NCBI RefSeq assembly: GCF_002095465.1
Contig: NZ_MLFP01000022.1
Location: 1-54,641, forward strand
Direction of reading: 5' to 3'
DNA length: 54,641 bases
Source: Pantoea rodasii
GTDB taxonomy: Bacteria; Pseudomonadota; Gammaproteobacteria; Enterobacterales; Enterobacteriaceae
The translations under genes and the position numbers were made by a program. Positions 18,289 to 27,500 of the stretch are shown one piece after another. The first letter of the stretch is position 1. The number at the start of each line of letters is the position of its first letter. The notes below the pieces were generated by a model. The model had not been told where the DNA came from. It did no database searches and was given only the letters and a program-made list of their open reading frames with translations.

Positions 18289-18867
18289 ATGTCACGTGTT
18301 TTTGCTTACTGTCGTGTCTCGACCCTGGAGCAGACAACCGAAAATCAGCGAAGAGAAATTGAGACGGCCGGTTTCGCGGTTAAATCTCAGCGACTGATTG
18401 AAGAACACATCAGCGGCTCAGTTGCCGCCAGTGAGCGGCCAGGTTTCTCAAAACTGCTCGACCGTATGGAAAATGGCGATGTGCTGATTGTTACCAAACT
18501 AGACCGACTGGGGCGTAATGCGATGGATATCAGAAAAACGGTGGAACAACTAGCTGCTTCAGATATTCGCGTTCACTGTCTCGCTTTGGGTGGAGTTGAT
18601 CTGACCAGCCCGGCAGGAAAAATGACCATGCAGGTCATCTCTGCTGTGGCGGAATTTGAAAGAGATTTGCTGCTTGAGCGTACGCACTCTGGTATTGCGC
18701 GAGCAAAAGCAGCCGGAAAGCGATTTGGACGTCCTTCAGTACTGAATGAAGAACAGCAAATTACGGTTATTGTACGGATTAACGCCGGGATCAGTATCAG
18801 CGCCATTGCACGGGAATTTAATACTACCCGGCAAACCATACTCCGGGTAAAGGCAGGGCTGCAATAA
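18289..18867 (+). CDS. tnpR: Serine resolvase TnpR
   Basis: 192 residues. The catalytic domain begins FAYCRVSTLEQ, with the nucleophilic serine at about residue 10. LDRLGRNAMD and the EFERDLLLERT long helix follow, and a C-terminal helix-turn-helix (ISISAIAREFNTTRQTILRV) binds res. It resolves cointegrates made by TnpA and usually represses the divergent promoters. It is intact and complete. Confidence 0.93.
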   Translation: MSRVFAYCRVSTLEQTTENQRREIETAGFAVKSQRLIEEHISGSVAASERPGFSKLLDRMENGDVLIVTKLDRLGRNAMDIRKTVEQLAASDIRVHCLALGGVDLTSPAGKMTMQVISAVAEFERDLLLERTHSGIARAKAAGKRFGRPSVLNEEQQITVIVRINAGISISAIAREFNTTRQTILRVKAGLQ

Positions 18868-18945
18868 TCCTGAGTTGAACGGTCCGTTGAATTCACAGCC
18901 ACAAGAGGACGTTTCTTGTGGCTGCGTTGATTTATGGTGAGCAGG

Positions 18946-19869
18946 TCAATCCTCTGTTAAAGCATCCTCCATGAAACGAATCGCGTTGCGTAAAGCCCGA
19001 TCGGCTTCTGGCAGAGTGCCTGCCAGCAGATGCCATACATGGAACATGCCTGGCCAGACTTCAAGCGTTGTGCGTACACGCGCTTCTCCTAAATTTGAAG
19101 CGAGTTGAATCGCCCCACTTAGCATGACCTCATTTTCGCCGATCTGTATCAGCGTCGGGGCAAGTCCCTGAACATTCGCATAAACAGGGGAGGCATCAGG
19201 ATGTGTTGGTAGCTCACCAGCAAGAAACTCTCTTGCTAATATGTTGAGAAAATCGACGCTACAAATGGGATCAATTCCCTCACGAGTGGTGGCTGACAAA
19301 CCGCTATGGGTGAGATCCGCCCAGGGTGAAATAGCCACTGCCGCTGCTGGCAGCGGGATACCCACGTCACGCGCCTTCCGCATCATCGTAACAACCATTG
19401 CACCACCTGCAGAATCGCCTACGAGAACCAGATTGTTGGCATTAATCCCACTATTAAGTAGTGCCCGATAAGCTGAAAAGACATCATCTATTGGCGTCGG
19501 GAAAGCGAAATCTGGGGCCTGCCGATAGTCCGGGGTATAGACTCTGGCTTTTAATGCCGTGGCAATACGTCCCGTTAAACCCCGATACGCTTCTACACCG
19601 CCATGCACATAGCCGCCGCCATGAATGTAAAGAACCACTCTGCTTCCAGCATGTTCATGCATCTCGCTGAGCATTGCCGGCGCATTGCCTAACGGGAGGG
19701 TCTTATATGAAACACCCTCGATAGCAGGGAAGATTTCTTCAAGGCCTTGCATATAGTGTTTACGAACCTCAGGCCAGCCATCTTCAGACTTACCATAGAG
19801 CTTCTGAACAACCGGGCCAGCAGCAGCTATCCATCCATTCAAAACCTTTTGAGCGTTTTCCGACAACAT
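18946..19869 (-). CDS. Alpha/beta-hydrolase, HSL-type (family IV) esterase
   Basis: About 307 residues. The oxyanion-hole motif HGGGY (YIHGGGYVHGG) and the nucleophile motif GDSAGG are both present. Catalytic Asp (SWADLTHSG... or EGIDP region) and His (MFHVWHLLAG) candidates lie in the expected order. This is the signature of hormone-sensitive-lipase-like esterases acting on short acyl esters. The ATG at 19869 is chosen: the upstream frame extension to 19992 overlaps the divergent regulator and lacks family similarity. No signal peptide is seen, so it is probably cytoplasmic. It is transposon cargo, transcribed away from a LysR-type gene only 70 bases off, and is presumably that regulator's target. 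Confidence 0.88.
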   Translation of the reverse strand: MLSENAQKVLNGWIAAAGPVVQKLYGKSEDGWPEVRKHYMQGLEEIFPAIEGVSYKTLPLGNAPAMLSEMHEHAGSRVVLYIHGGGYVHGGVEAYRGLTGRIATALKARVYTPDYRQAPDFAFPTPIDDVFSAYRALLNSGINANNLVLVGDSAGGAMVVTMMRKARDVGIPLPAAAVAISPWADLTHSGLSATTREGIDPICSVDFLNILAREFLAGELPTHPDASPVYANVQGLAPTLIQIGENEVMLSGAIQLASNLGEARVRTTLEVWPGMFHVWHLLAGTLPEADRALRNAIRFMEDALTED

Positions 19870-19939
19870 CGTTGTAACCTTATTAAGTGAGATTCTACAA
19901 TGGCACTTTAAATTACATATTGACGAAAAAGGTTCCCTA

Positions 19940-20875
19940 ATGACGGGTAGGAAAATCGCTTCGACGAAACTTGCAGCATCAGTCCTGGACATCAGTGCAA
20001 TGCGGATCTTCGTCGCTGTTGCAGAAGCAGGGAGTTTTGTTGCGGGCGGTAAGGCAATGGGGTTAACGCGTTCTGCTGCGGGTAAAGCATTAACGCGGTT
20101 AGAAGATTACCTGGAGACACGGCTTTTTCAGCGCACCACTCGTCGGTTATCTCTGACCACAGAGGGGCATGAATTCTATCACCGTTGCTGCAGGCTACTG
20201 GAAGACTTAGAAGAAGCCGAAGCCAGCATCAGGCAGAATTCACCTCTGCCAAAAGGCATTCTCAGACTTACTGTGTCAGAGGGATACGGCAAAATGGTTA
20301 TCCTTCCTTATATCCAGGTATTTTTACAGAGCTCACCGGGTATCAGCATCGAAGTCAGCTTCAGCGATCGGGTTGTTGATCTTGTTGAAGAAGGATTCGA
20401 TCTTGCTTTTCGGGTAGGTAGTGGGGCCACGAGTCATCAATATATCACGCAGGTGATCGACCGAACATGCACACGGCTTTGCGTATCACCGGAATATAAC
20501 AAACAATGGGGTAAGCCTGACTCACTTGCTGATCTTAAGGATCATCGCCGTCTGGTTTTTGGTTTAGGATCGGCTTCTACCGCATGGACTTTAGTTGATA
20601 AGGATCATAGGCAAATAACGCTGAACGGCAGGAATCATGTCAGGTTTGACAGTGGCGATGCCATACGCACAGCCGCCATAGCAGGATTGGGAATCGGTTA
20701 TTTGCCGTCGTTCATGATTGACGGGGATATTTTGGCAGGCCGCCTGGTGCAACTGCTGGCAGATACGCGAGGTGAAGAAGTTGCTATTCATGCTATTTAC
20801 CCCAACCGCAGACACCTATCTCTTCGGGTGCGAGTTTTCATTGATGGCCTAAAAAATTTCCTGAGTAACCATTAA
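19940..20875 (+). CDS. LysR-type transcriptional regulator
   Basis: 311 residues. An N-terminal winged helix-turn-helix (MRIFVAVAEAGSFVAGGKAM, then TRSAAGKALTRLEDYLETRLFQRTTR) is followed by a substrate-binding domain (ILRLTVSEGYGKMVILPYI; DLVEEGFDLAFRVG; AGLGIGYLPSFM), which is the standard LTTR layout. The ATG at 19940 has an AAAGG-type site. It is divergent from the esterase with a 70-base intergenic region, the classic arrangement in which the regulator controls the neighbour and itself in response to a small ligand. It is passenger DNA of the Tn3-family transposon. Confidence 0.92.
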   Translation: MTGRKIASTKLAASVLDISAMRIFVAVAEAGSFVAGGKAMGLTRSAAGKALTRLEDYLETRLFQRTTRRLSLTTEGHEFYHRCCRLLEDLEEAEASIRQNSPLPKGILRLTVSEGYGKMVILPYIQVFLQSSPGISIEVSFSDRVVDLVEEGFDLAFRVGSGATSHQYITQVIDRTCTRLCVSPEYNKQWGKPDSLADLKDHRRLVFGLGSASTAWTLVDKDHRQITLNGRNHVRFDSGDAIRTAAIAGLGIGYLPSFMIDGDILAGRLVQLLADTRGEEVAIHAIYPNRRHLSLRVRVFIDGLKNFLSNH

Positions 20876-20924
20876 AAAGTAAAATACTTAGCATTAAGAA
20901 TATGATTGACCTGTCATGCCTGCT

Positions 20925-20972
20925 TAAAAACAGGCTTAACGTAGGATATTTTCCGTTTTCCAAGCGGACCCC
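20925..20972. repeat. Right inverted repeat of the Tn3-family transposon
   Basis: The complement begins GGGGTCCGCTTGGAAAACGG and matches the left repeat. It is followed at 20973-20977 by the second TTGAA target duplication. Confidence 0.85.
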
Positions 20973-21072
20973 TTGAAGTGATGCGGGCACTACTCAAAGG
21001 CCAGACCTCGTCATTTTATTATGGAGATCCCCTGAGCGAAATGCGTCTGGTGATCAGAGTTTTTGAAATATA
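20973..21072 (+). pseudogene. IS6-family transposase, right part after the transposon
   Basis: The frame GAA-GTG-ATG-CGG gives EVMRALLKGQ, the normal C-terminal block of IS6-type transposases (IEVMRALRKGQ). It then runs to a TAA near 21070. Joined to the sequence ending at 15111 (one TTGAA removed), it restores a continuous C-terminus. Confidence 0.75.
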
Positions 21073-21514
21073 AGGACTTTCAATAAAGCTACAGGCTACC
21101 TTATCGCGAACGTTGCAACAGTACCCTAACGCCTCCCATGAAACCTGATACAGGTCTCAGCGTTTTGTCAATATTAGTTCACAGGATGCTTACGCATCAG
21201 GCGGATGTTCCAGCGGTGAAGCGTGGAATGGTCAACAGTGATGCCACGCTCTGCCATCATCTCCTCCTGATTACGCAGGCTGAGTGAATACGCCAAGTAC
21301 CAGCGGACGCACTGAGTAATAATATCAACGGGATAATGCAGGTGTTCAAAAGCTTTCAGATCAGAGGCATGGTCAGGCTACATTAGAAAAAAACAGCATG
21401 TTACCTGACTACGCCTTGATGCGACAGAACCAGATAAATCAATGATTGGCATGGAGCATAAGATGCATCTGAATCACCACGACCTTTGCAAAAATGCCAC
21501 ATAAGTACCCATGC
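21073..21514 (-). pseudogene. Inverted 5' fragment of an IS6-family transposase, flanked by unassigned DNA
   Basis: On the minus strand between about 21385 and 21178 the sequence reads ASDLKAFEHLHYPVDIITQC, VRWYLAYSLSLRNQEEMMAE and RGITVDHSTLHRW. This is the N-terminal helix-turn-helix of an IS6-type transposase in the orientation opposite to the fragment just upstream. The body is missing. The remaining bases to 21514, downstream of the Tc operon, hold nothing I can identify. Confidence 0.6.
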
Positions 21515-22474
21515 TTAAAATGACTTTCGGCGGCGCAGTCGTGAATGATGTTCAACCCTGCCTGTCATCACATGCTCAAGACCAGAAAGAATTCCTGAAC
21601 AGTTAAAACATGCTGGAAAGTCTGCTCCTGCCGGGTTTTCCTGACCTGCTCCAACTAATCTTTGCGTGAATATGTAACTGTGACTGAGAGAGTGAGAATA
21701 TGCGCCATCCTTTGAGGAGGAAAGAATAGCATTTAAAGCCTGTACCTCTGCATGCAGTCCAGCAATGCCAGCCATTTTGGGTAATATGCCATTATTACCT
21801 GAAACATGTTCCCTGATTCTATTTTCAACTACTGGGTGAAGCGGGTAATCTTTTGTGCTGTATTGTTTCCTGATGCCTGATATGAAAGATTCAATATTGG
21901 TGACAACATAATAACCAAGACTTGCCTCGGGTTTCCATCTTCTTGGGCCGGTTAATTTTTTAAGTTTATCTGGTGAATACTCTTCAAATCCTGACTTTAT
22001 GTTTTCGTTAATCAATGTCACCCCTGGGAAGGTTTTTTTCTTTTCAAGTGATCCCTCCAGATTTAAAAACGAATCCCGATACGTAGGTGCTCCTTCACTC
22101 CCCTGTCCGCTTTCTTCATTCGTTGAATTATTTATGACGGCATAACCTGCGTGTGCCGCATATTTCTTTAACTTAGATCTGGTAAACTTCATTTTATCCG
22201 CTGCTTTTGAATGAGCAGTTTGCGCTTTTTTTTCAGCATCAGCTGATGATGCTTTAGAGTATTTACTTATCACTTCCTGTTTAATATTATCAAGTTCACT
22301 TTCATTGTTTGCTGTTATTTGAAGGATGCCTTGGGTTTTTGCATTAAATTTTCCGTAATAAGCTCCGACGTTAGCCGGCAATCCATATTCCGTATTACGA
22401 TTACTATATATTGCAGCGGTAACATCTGATGAGCTCTTTTTGGGTGCCAAATTGAGCCATTCCAGGGGGGCGGT
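21515..22474 (-). other. TcC hypervariable region: candidate zinc-dependent deaminase toxin domain
   Basis: After the conserved DPDG boundary come 319 residues unrelated to the Rhs shell. Near the end lie GLHAEVQALNAIL (codons about 21746-21754 for HAE) and, 40-50 residues on, FPACFNCSGIL (cysteine codons at 21608-21610 and 21599-21601). An HAE plus CxxC pair in that order is the zinc-binding/catalytic signature of the cytidine-deaminase superfamily. The FPxCxNC form looks most like the YwqJ-type group known from polymorphic toxins. The preceding part is lysine-rich and probably helical. Activity on nucleic acid or nucleotides is inferred from the motif only. Confidence 0.7.
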
Positions 22475-24504
22475 TCCGTCAGGATCCAGTAACGAGACAG
22501 GATTATTCCTGCACATCCTGAACAGGTTCAGCCCGTCCACCGTGCCCGCAGGTCCGCGCCCAGCCATCTTCCCGCCCACGGCTGGTAGTACCGGTACCCG
22601 TAGTAGTACAGCCCCGTCGGGTCGCGCTCCTTGCCCGAGTAGCGTACGGTTTTGTAATTCGCCTCCACCGCGCTGCGGGCCGTCCAGACCGCCGTGCCGC
22701 CATACGGGTAGTACTCTTCCATGCTGACAACGTTCCCGTCGCCGTCCAGCTCCAGCCCGCAGCTCCCGGTGAGGTTGTCGTAGCTGTAGCGTAGCTGGTC
22801 GTTGCTGATATCCTCCGGTACTTCACTCTCCCAGTGCAGCACCCGCACCTGCGCCCGGCCCGCCTCGCCCGCGGTTATCACCTGCAGGCTCTCCGTTAGC
22901 GTATCGCCGGCTTTTGTCGTCCGCAGCTCCAGGTTAGGCAGGTACAGAGCCCGCTGCGCCTGCGTGCTGTTGCCCGTTTTCTGTACGCTGACCTTCAAAA
23001 GCCGCTGGCTGCCCGCGTCGTAGCGGTAGCTCTCCCGGTCTCCGATATCACCGTCACGCACCACCGGCGTCACCTTCAGCAGCTCGTTGCGCACCGTCCA
23101 GACGAGACTCTGCCCCGGCTGCAGCTGTTTCTGCTGTCCGCCCGCCGTAAACAGCGCGTCCACGTCGGAGGGGTTTTCCGTCAGGATGCCCAGCACGCCC
23201 CGGTTGCTTTTGTCAGAGACGGTTATTTTTGTGGTGTAACTGTTGTTTGTGGCCGGTGCGCTGTGGCGTATCTGCGTCAGGTTACCGGCGTTGTCGTAGC
23301 TGTAAGTACAGGTATAGCCTGTAAACGCAGAGCTGTCGGTGGGGAGGGGGACGGTGGCGGACGGTGAACGGCTGCCCTGCTGGCCGGCACCTGCCATCTC
23401 GCGCCCGGTGGCGCTGACCAGCTGGTACAGGCTGTCGTAAACGTACGCGTTCTCCGGCTCCACTTTCTGGTTGCGCCAGAAGCGGGTCTCCTCGGCGTCG
23501 TTACTGATTTTCAGCACGTTGCCCACAGGGTCATACTCGTATCGCAGGTCCTGCAGCACTTTCGCACCCGAGGCGTGTCCTGCAGGACGTTCCGTTTTAA
23601 GACCTATGAGGAGCTGCGTCTCTGCCTCATAGGTGTACGTGGTCACCACACCGTTTCCGTGCTCTTCGCGCAGCTTCTGTCCGGCGGCAGAGTAAGTCAG
23701 GGACTGCACGATAACCTGTTCCGTGCCGCCCTTCAGGGTCAGCCAGCTGCCCGACAGCAGACCCGCCACGTCATAGGCCACCCGCTGCAGGTTTCCCTTC
23801 GCATCCGTAGTGGTCAGCACCGCCCCGGTGGCGTCAGCCGTGGACAGGGTGGTGTACGTTTCAGCATCGTGCAGGTCGTTCCAGGCAGAGGCGTCTGTCC
23901 CCTGCCAGTCGGCTGCAACATCGGGGTTATCCGCGTCCCTGAGCAGGCGGCGGGTGACGGAGAGCGGGACGCCGGTAAGCGCCACGCTGCCGGTCTCCGT
24001 CAGGCCGGCCGTGTCGTAGTGGCTGACGCATGCTCCCGCCAGGTTCAGCGCCTTCTCTTCAGCAGAGTTACCGGCCCAGACGAAACGCTCCGTGATGCGG
24101 GCGGCCTCACCGGTGTTCTGCTCCGTGATGCTCACCGGGCGACCCGGCAGCCCGGTGCCTTCATACTGAAAGGTGCAGATAATCCCTGTCGCGCTGACCG
24201 CACGAAAAGGACGTCCGGCGGCGTCGTTCAGTGCCACCGTGGTGCCGTTATCCACGCCCTGTGAACGCAGAACGTTGCCGGTCAGGTCGGTTCGGTAGCT
24301 GAAGTTCGCCAGCCCGGCCTCGTGCAGGCGCGGGTCAGCGCTCTGCGTCAGAAAGCCGCGGGTATCATACTGATGGCGGGTGATGCGTTCTCTGGTCACC
24401 TCAGGGTTATCAGGGTGGCGGTGGTACGCGATGTCGCACACGGTCAGGCCGCGGTTATCAAGGACCGTGACCGAAGGGGTCCTGCTGTAAAGTGATGAGC
24501 TCAT
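21515..24504 (-). CDS. TcC toxin component (SepC/TccC-like) with deaminase-like C-terminal effector, frame broken once
   Basis: TcC proteins combine an Rhs-repeat N-terminal half, which closes the TcB-TcC cocoon, with a variable toxic C-terminus that is cut off inside the cocoon and injected through the TcA pore. The N-terminal part (24504 down) starts MSSSLYSRTPSVTVLDNRG with many YD repeats (YEYDPVGNVLKI, YSYDNAGNLTQI) and the conserved end RDPTGLYYYGYRYYQPWAGRWL. A frame change at about 22551 (one missing base in GG(G)) separates it from PAGTVDGLNLFRMCRNNPVSLLDPDG, the protease/cleavage boundary. With one base added the protein is 996 residues, a normal TcC length. The ATG has a GAGGTAA ribosome site. 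The last 319 residues are described separately. It is the third gene of the A-B-C operon. Confidence 0.93.
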
Positions 24505-24537
24505 GGGTGGGTTACCTCAGGATGTATCAGGTGAAAG

Positions 24538-24560
24538 TACCGGCAGTCAGGCTGCCGGTA
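24538..24560. promoter_or_regulatory. Intercistronic hairpin between tcB and tcC
   Basis: Perfect 9-bp arms TACCGGCAG (24538-24546) and CTGCCGGTA (24552-24560) around a 5-base loop lie in the 71-base spacer, between the TcB stop and the TcC ribosome site. No T run follows on the transcribed strand, so attenuation, RNA processing or stabilisation is more likely than full termination. Confidence 0.65.
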
Positions 24561-24575
24561 TGTGTGTTATACCGC

Positions 24576-27500
24576 TCAGTCAGTTTCTGTCGCCGTGTCG
24601 TTCTCATCCTCGCTGACCACAAACCATGGCGTGAACAGGCTGCGGCGCAGCCAGCCCCTGGCCGTCTGTACCTGATACTCACGGCCGGTCGGGTCGTAAA
24701 AGTGAGTGTCGGCATACAGATCCTGGCGGGCACTGTCGTCGCTGACGTACTTCCAGTCGTTCAGAAAGTACGGCTGGTACGTTCGCACAGCCTGCCCCTT
24801 GTTGTCATATTCGGTTCGGCCGGTGACTGCCCAGCGGAAGGTCGCTTCCACAACGGCCGGTGACCCGTCCGTCCCGGTAACCAGCGAACCATCCTCCGCA
24901 CGCTGCCACGCTTCTCCGTCAGTCTGGCGGGCCGCGGCCTGCAGCAACCGGCCAAAACCGTCGCTGAACGCCACCTGCTGACGTACCTGCTGCTGCGGGT
25001 CGCTGTCATATCGGTCGGTGGTCAGCGTGACCACGTGCGGCGGCATTTTGTCCACGCCTTCCTGCATCCAGCTGCCGGCCACGTACACCAGACACTGCGC
25101 CACGGGCAGCGGTGCCACAATCGCCAGCGCGGTGTCAGTCGTTTCCGGTATGGTAATAGCCGTATCGCTGTAGCCTGCCGCCTCGCCGCTCTCCATACCG
25201 CTGAAACGGAGTGACGTAACCCGGCCCAGCGCATCGAAGGTGACGGACTGTACGTTGTCGTTTGCATCAGTCACGCTGGCCGGGATCAGAAAGCGCCAGT
25301 CATACTGCCTGGTGGTGGTCAGTCCGGCGGCATCCTCCTGTCGGGTTATCACGCAGTCATGTGCATCCCGGGTGACGGCCACCGCGCCTGTCAGCAGCGT
25401 TTCACGGAACGTCACCGGCAGAAGGAAGTGCTCAGCCGTGCCATATGTCGTGTACCCCTGGCGAACGCTCCACAGCTTTTTATCCGTTTCACCTTCACGC
25501 GGGAACAGATATTCAGCCTGAGAATATCCGGCCTCTGCCAGATGGTCAGCGCTGATGTCACCTGACAGCGCGCTGACGATATCACTGTCCAGCACGGCGG
25601 TTTCCGTAAAAGCCTGCAGGGGCGGAAAAGCCGGCGTCCCGTCCGTCACGTCGCTCTGAGCGTCCAGGTACCGGATTTGCTGCTGTCCGGCGAAGGTATA
25701 TGCCTTTCCGGTCCCGACGGGGCCGTCGTTATCCAGAAGGGATTCCAGCGTCAGGCCTCCGGCCGGTACGGCGCTTTCCGTAAGGGTAATGGCATCGCTG
25801 CGCGAGGCATCCGCCAGTCCCGGCAGCCAGACTCCCGCAGCCACATCCGCCAGGGTATGCCACCGGCTCTGCTGAAGCGTCAGACGCAGGCTCTGCTGCT
25901 GTTCATCAAAGCTGGCGGCATACAATCCGTCCGGCAGCGTGTCCGGGTAAGGATTGTCCTGTACCTGACTACGCCGGGGGTAGCTGATGTTCACCTGCTT
26001 CAGCGGTTGGCCATATTCGTCACTGAACAAAAGCACCTGCTGGCTGCACTGCGGGTCACTGCTGACCCGCTCGTAAGAGTACGCCCGGCTTTCTGCAGCG
26101 CACGACCAGACGACCGGATATGTTCCTGCGCGCTCAACCATCCGTACCTGTGGCCGGCTTTCCGTGACGGTGTAAGGTACCCCTGACTGACTGCCTTCAT
26201 CAGCACCATACAGCTCATTGCGCAGCAGTGCACCTTTCAGCCCCCGGTTCAGCCAGAAAGCAGTGGCGTCATCCGGGGTGTATGCCTGCTCACTCTCTCT
26301 GCTGCCCCTGGTGAAGTGGGGAGTGAATCCTGTAAAGGCAGCCGCATCTCCCTGCCAGTACTCATCCGGCAGGCATTCATCAACCGCGGGCCAGCCGGTA
26401 GCGTACCAGCTGCGGCTGACCGCGGGGAAGCTGATGTCCCCTGACGTCCCCGGGCCGGCCGTGGTGTCAGTATCAGTCACTTCCACAAAACCAAACCCGC
26501 GGAATTCCCGCTCCCGTCCGTCCCAGGCACCGTGCCGGTAGCGTACAGTGCTGACCAGCCGGTTGCCGGTGATTTCGTCAGTGACTTCCGTACGGCACAG
26601 CGTGTGCAGCGCGAACGGCAGGTAACTATCAGGGGCGGACTTGCCTGCCGCTACTGCTTCCGCCTTCTCATCCAGCCAGAACTGTGCGGAGCTGCGGTAA
26701 TGCAGGGCATGGCTCGCCCCCATGCTGTTGTTCATCACATTCAGCAGCCATGGCTTGTTCCCTGACAGATGGCACACCCAGCTGCGCGGCACCGGATGGG
26801 GTACCGTCAGCACCAGACTGGCCACGCCCAGTCCCTGGATATCCGCCAGCTGCAGGCTGCAGGTACGGTCATAGCGCACGCCGTCCGGCAGGTTCACGCT
26901 GAACGGGGCGGCAAAGCTGTTACCACTCTGATTGCGGTAAACCAGAAGATGGTCATTGAGGGCATAAATCAGGTCAGTGGTCCCTGACCCGTCGACATCG
27001 GCCAGATAAAGCTGTTCAGGATTGAACGAGGCGGCCGGCTGGCTGAAGCCGGACAGGCCCACCGGCTGACCGAAGCGCCCGTGCCCCAGGTTCGGCCAGT
27101 AGCGTACGCCCGCCGCACGCACCTCCACCAGGTGCTGCTGGCCGCTGCCCGCCATGTCACTGAAAGCCACCATCACGCGGGCATCCGTGCCGGGAACCGG
27201 CAGGGTGATACCGGCAGACTGCATCACGGTCAGCGCCTTTTCCCAGCCTTCGCCGGTCCCGCTGTAGAGTCGTACGCTTTTCGGGCCGATGAGCGCCAGG
27301 TCTGTCATGCCTGCGCCAGTGATATCGGCCAGCTGCGCGCGCGGATGGGCGTATTCTACCGGCAGGGCAGACAGTGGTGTGAAGTGCCGCCACTCCCTCT
27401 CAGGGGTGCGCTCATAACGGCCCGCCACGCCCGGCGCGGCAACCACCCATTCCAGATAGCCATCGCCGTTCAGGTCGGCCAGCAGGCCTCCCTCCCATAG

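Larger units (their letters stand above)
15112..20972. mobile_element. Complete Tn3-family transposon with LysR/esterase cargo
   Basis: The element is about 5.86 kb. It is bounded by near-identical inverted repeats beginning GGGG(G/T)CCGCTTGG and flanked by TTGAA duplications. It contains a full-length transposase (minus strand), a divergently oriented serine resolvase with a res-like spacer, and two divergent passenger genes, an esterase and a LysR regulator. It sits inside an IS6-type transposase gene whose reading frame continues across the junction (GATATTGAA / TTGAAGTGATGCGG), which fixes both ends precisely. Confidence 0.9.

Noticed and set aside
23575..24264. Long plus-strand open frame opposite tcC (229 codons)
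   Set aside because: It is a shadow of the GC-rich Rhs-repeat coding strand. It has no ribosome site or recognisable domains; the same applies to other long antisense frames in tcA, tcB, repA and the recombinases.
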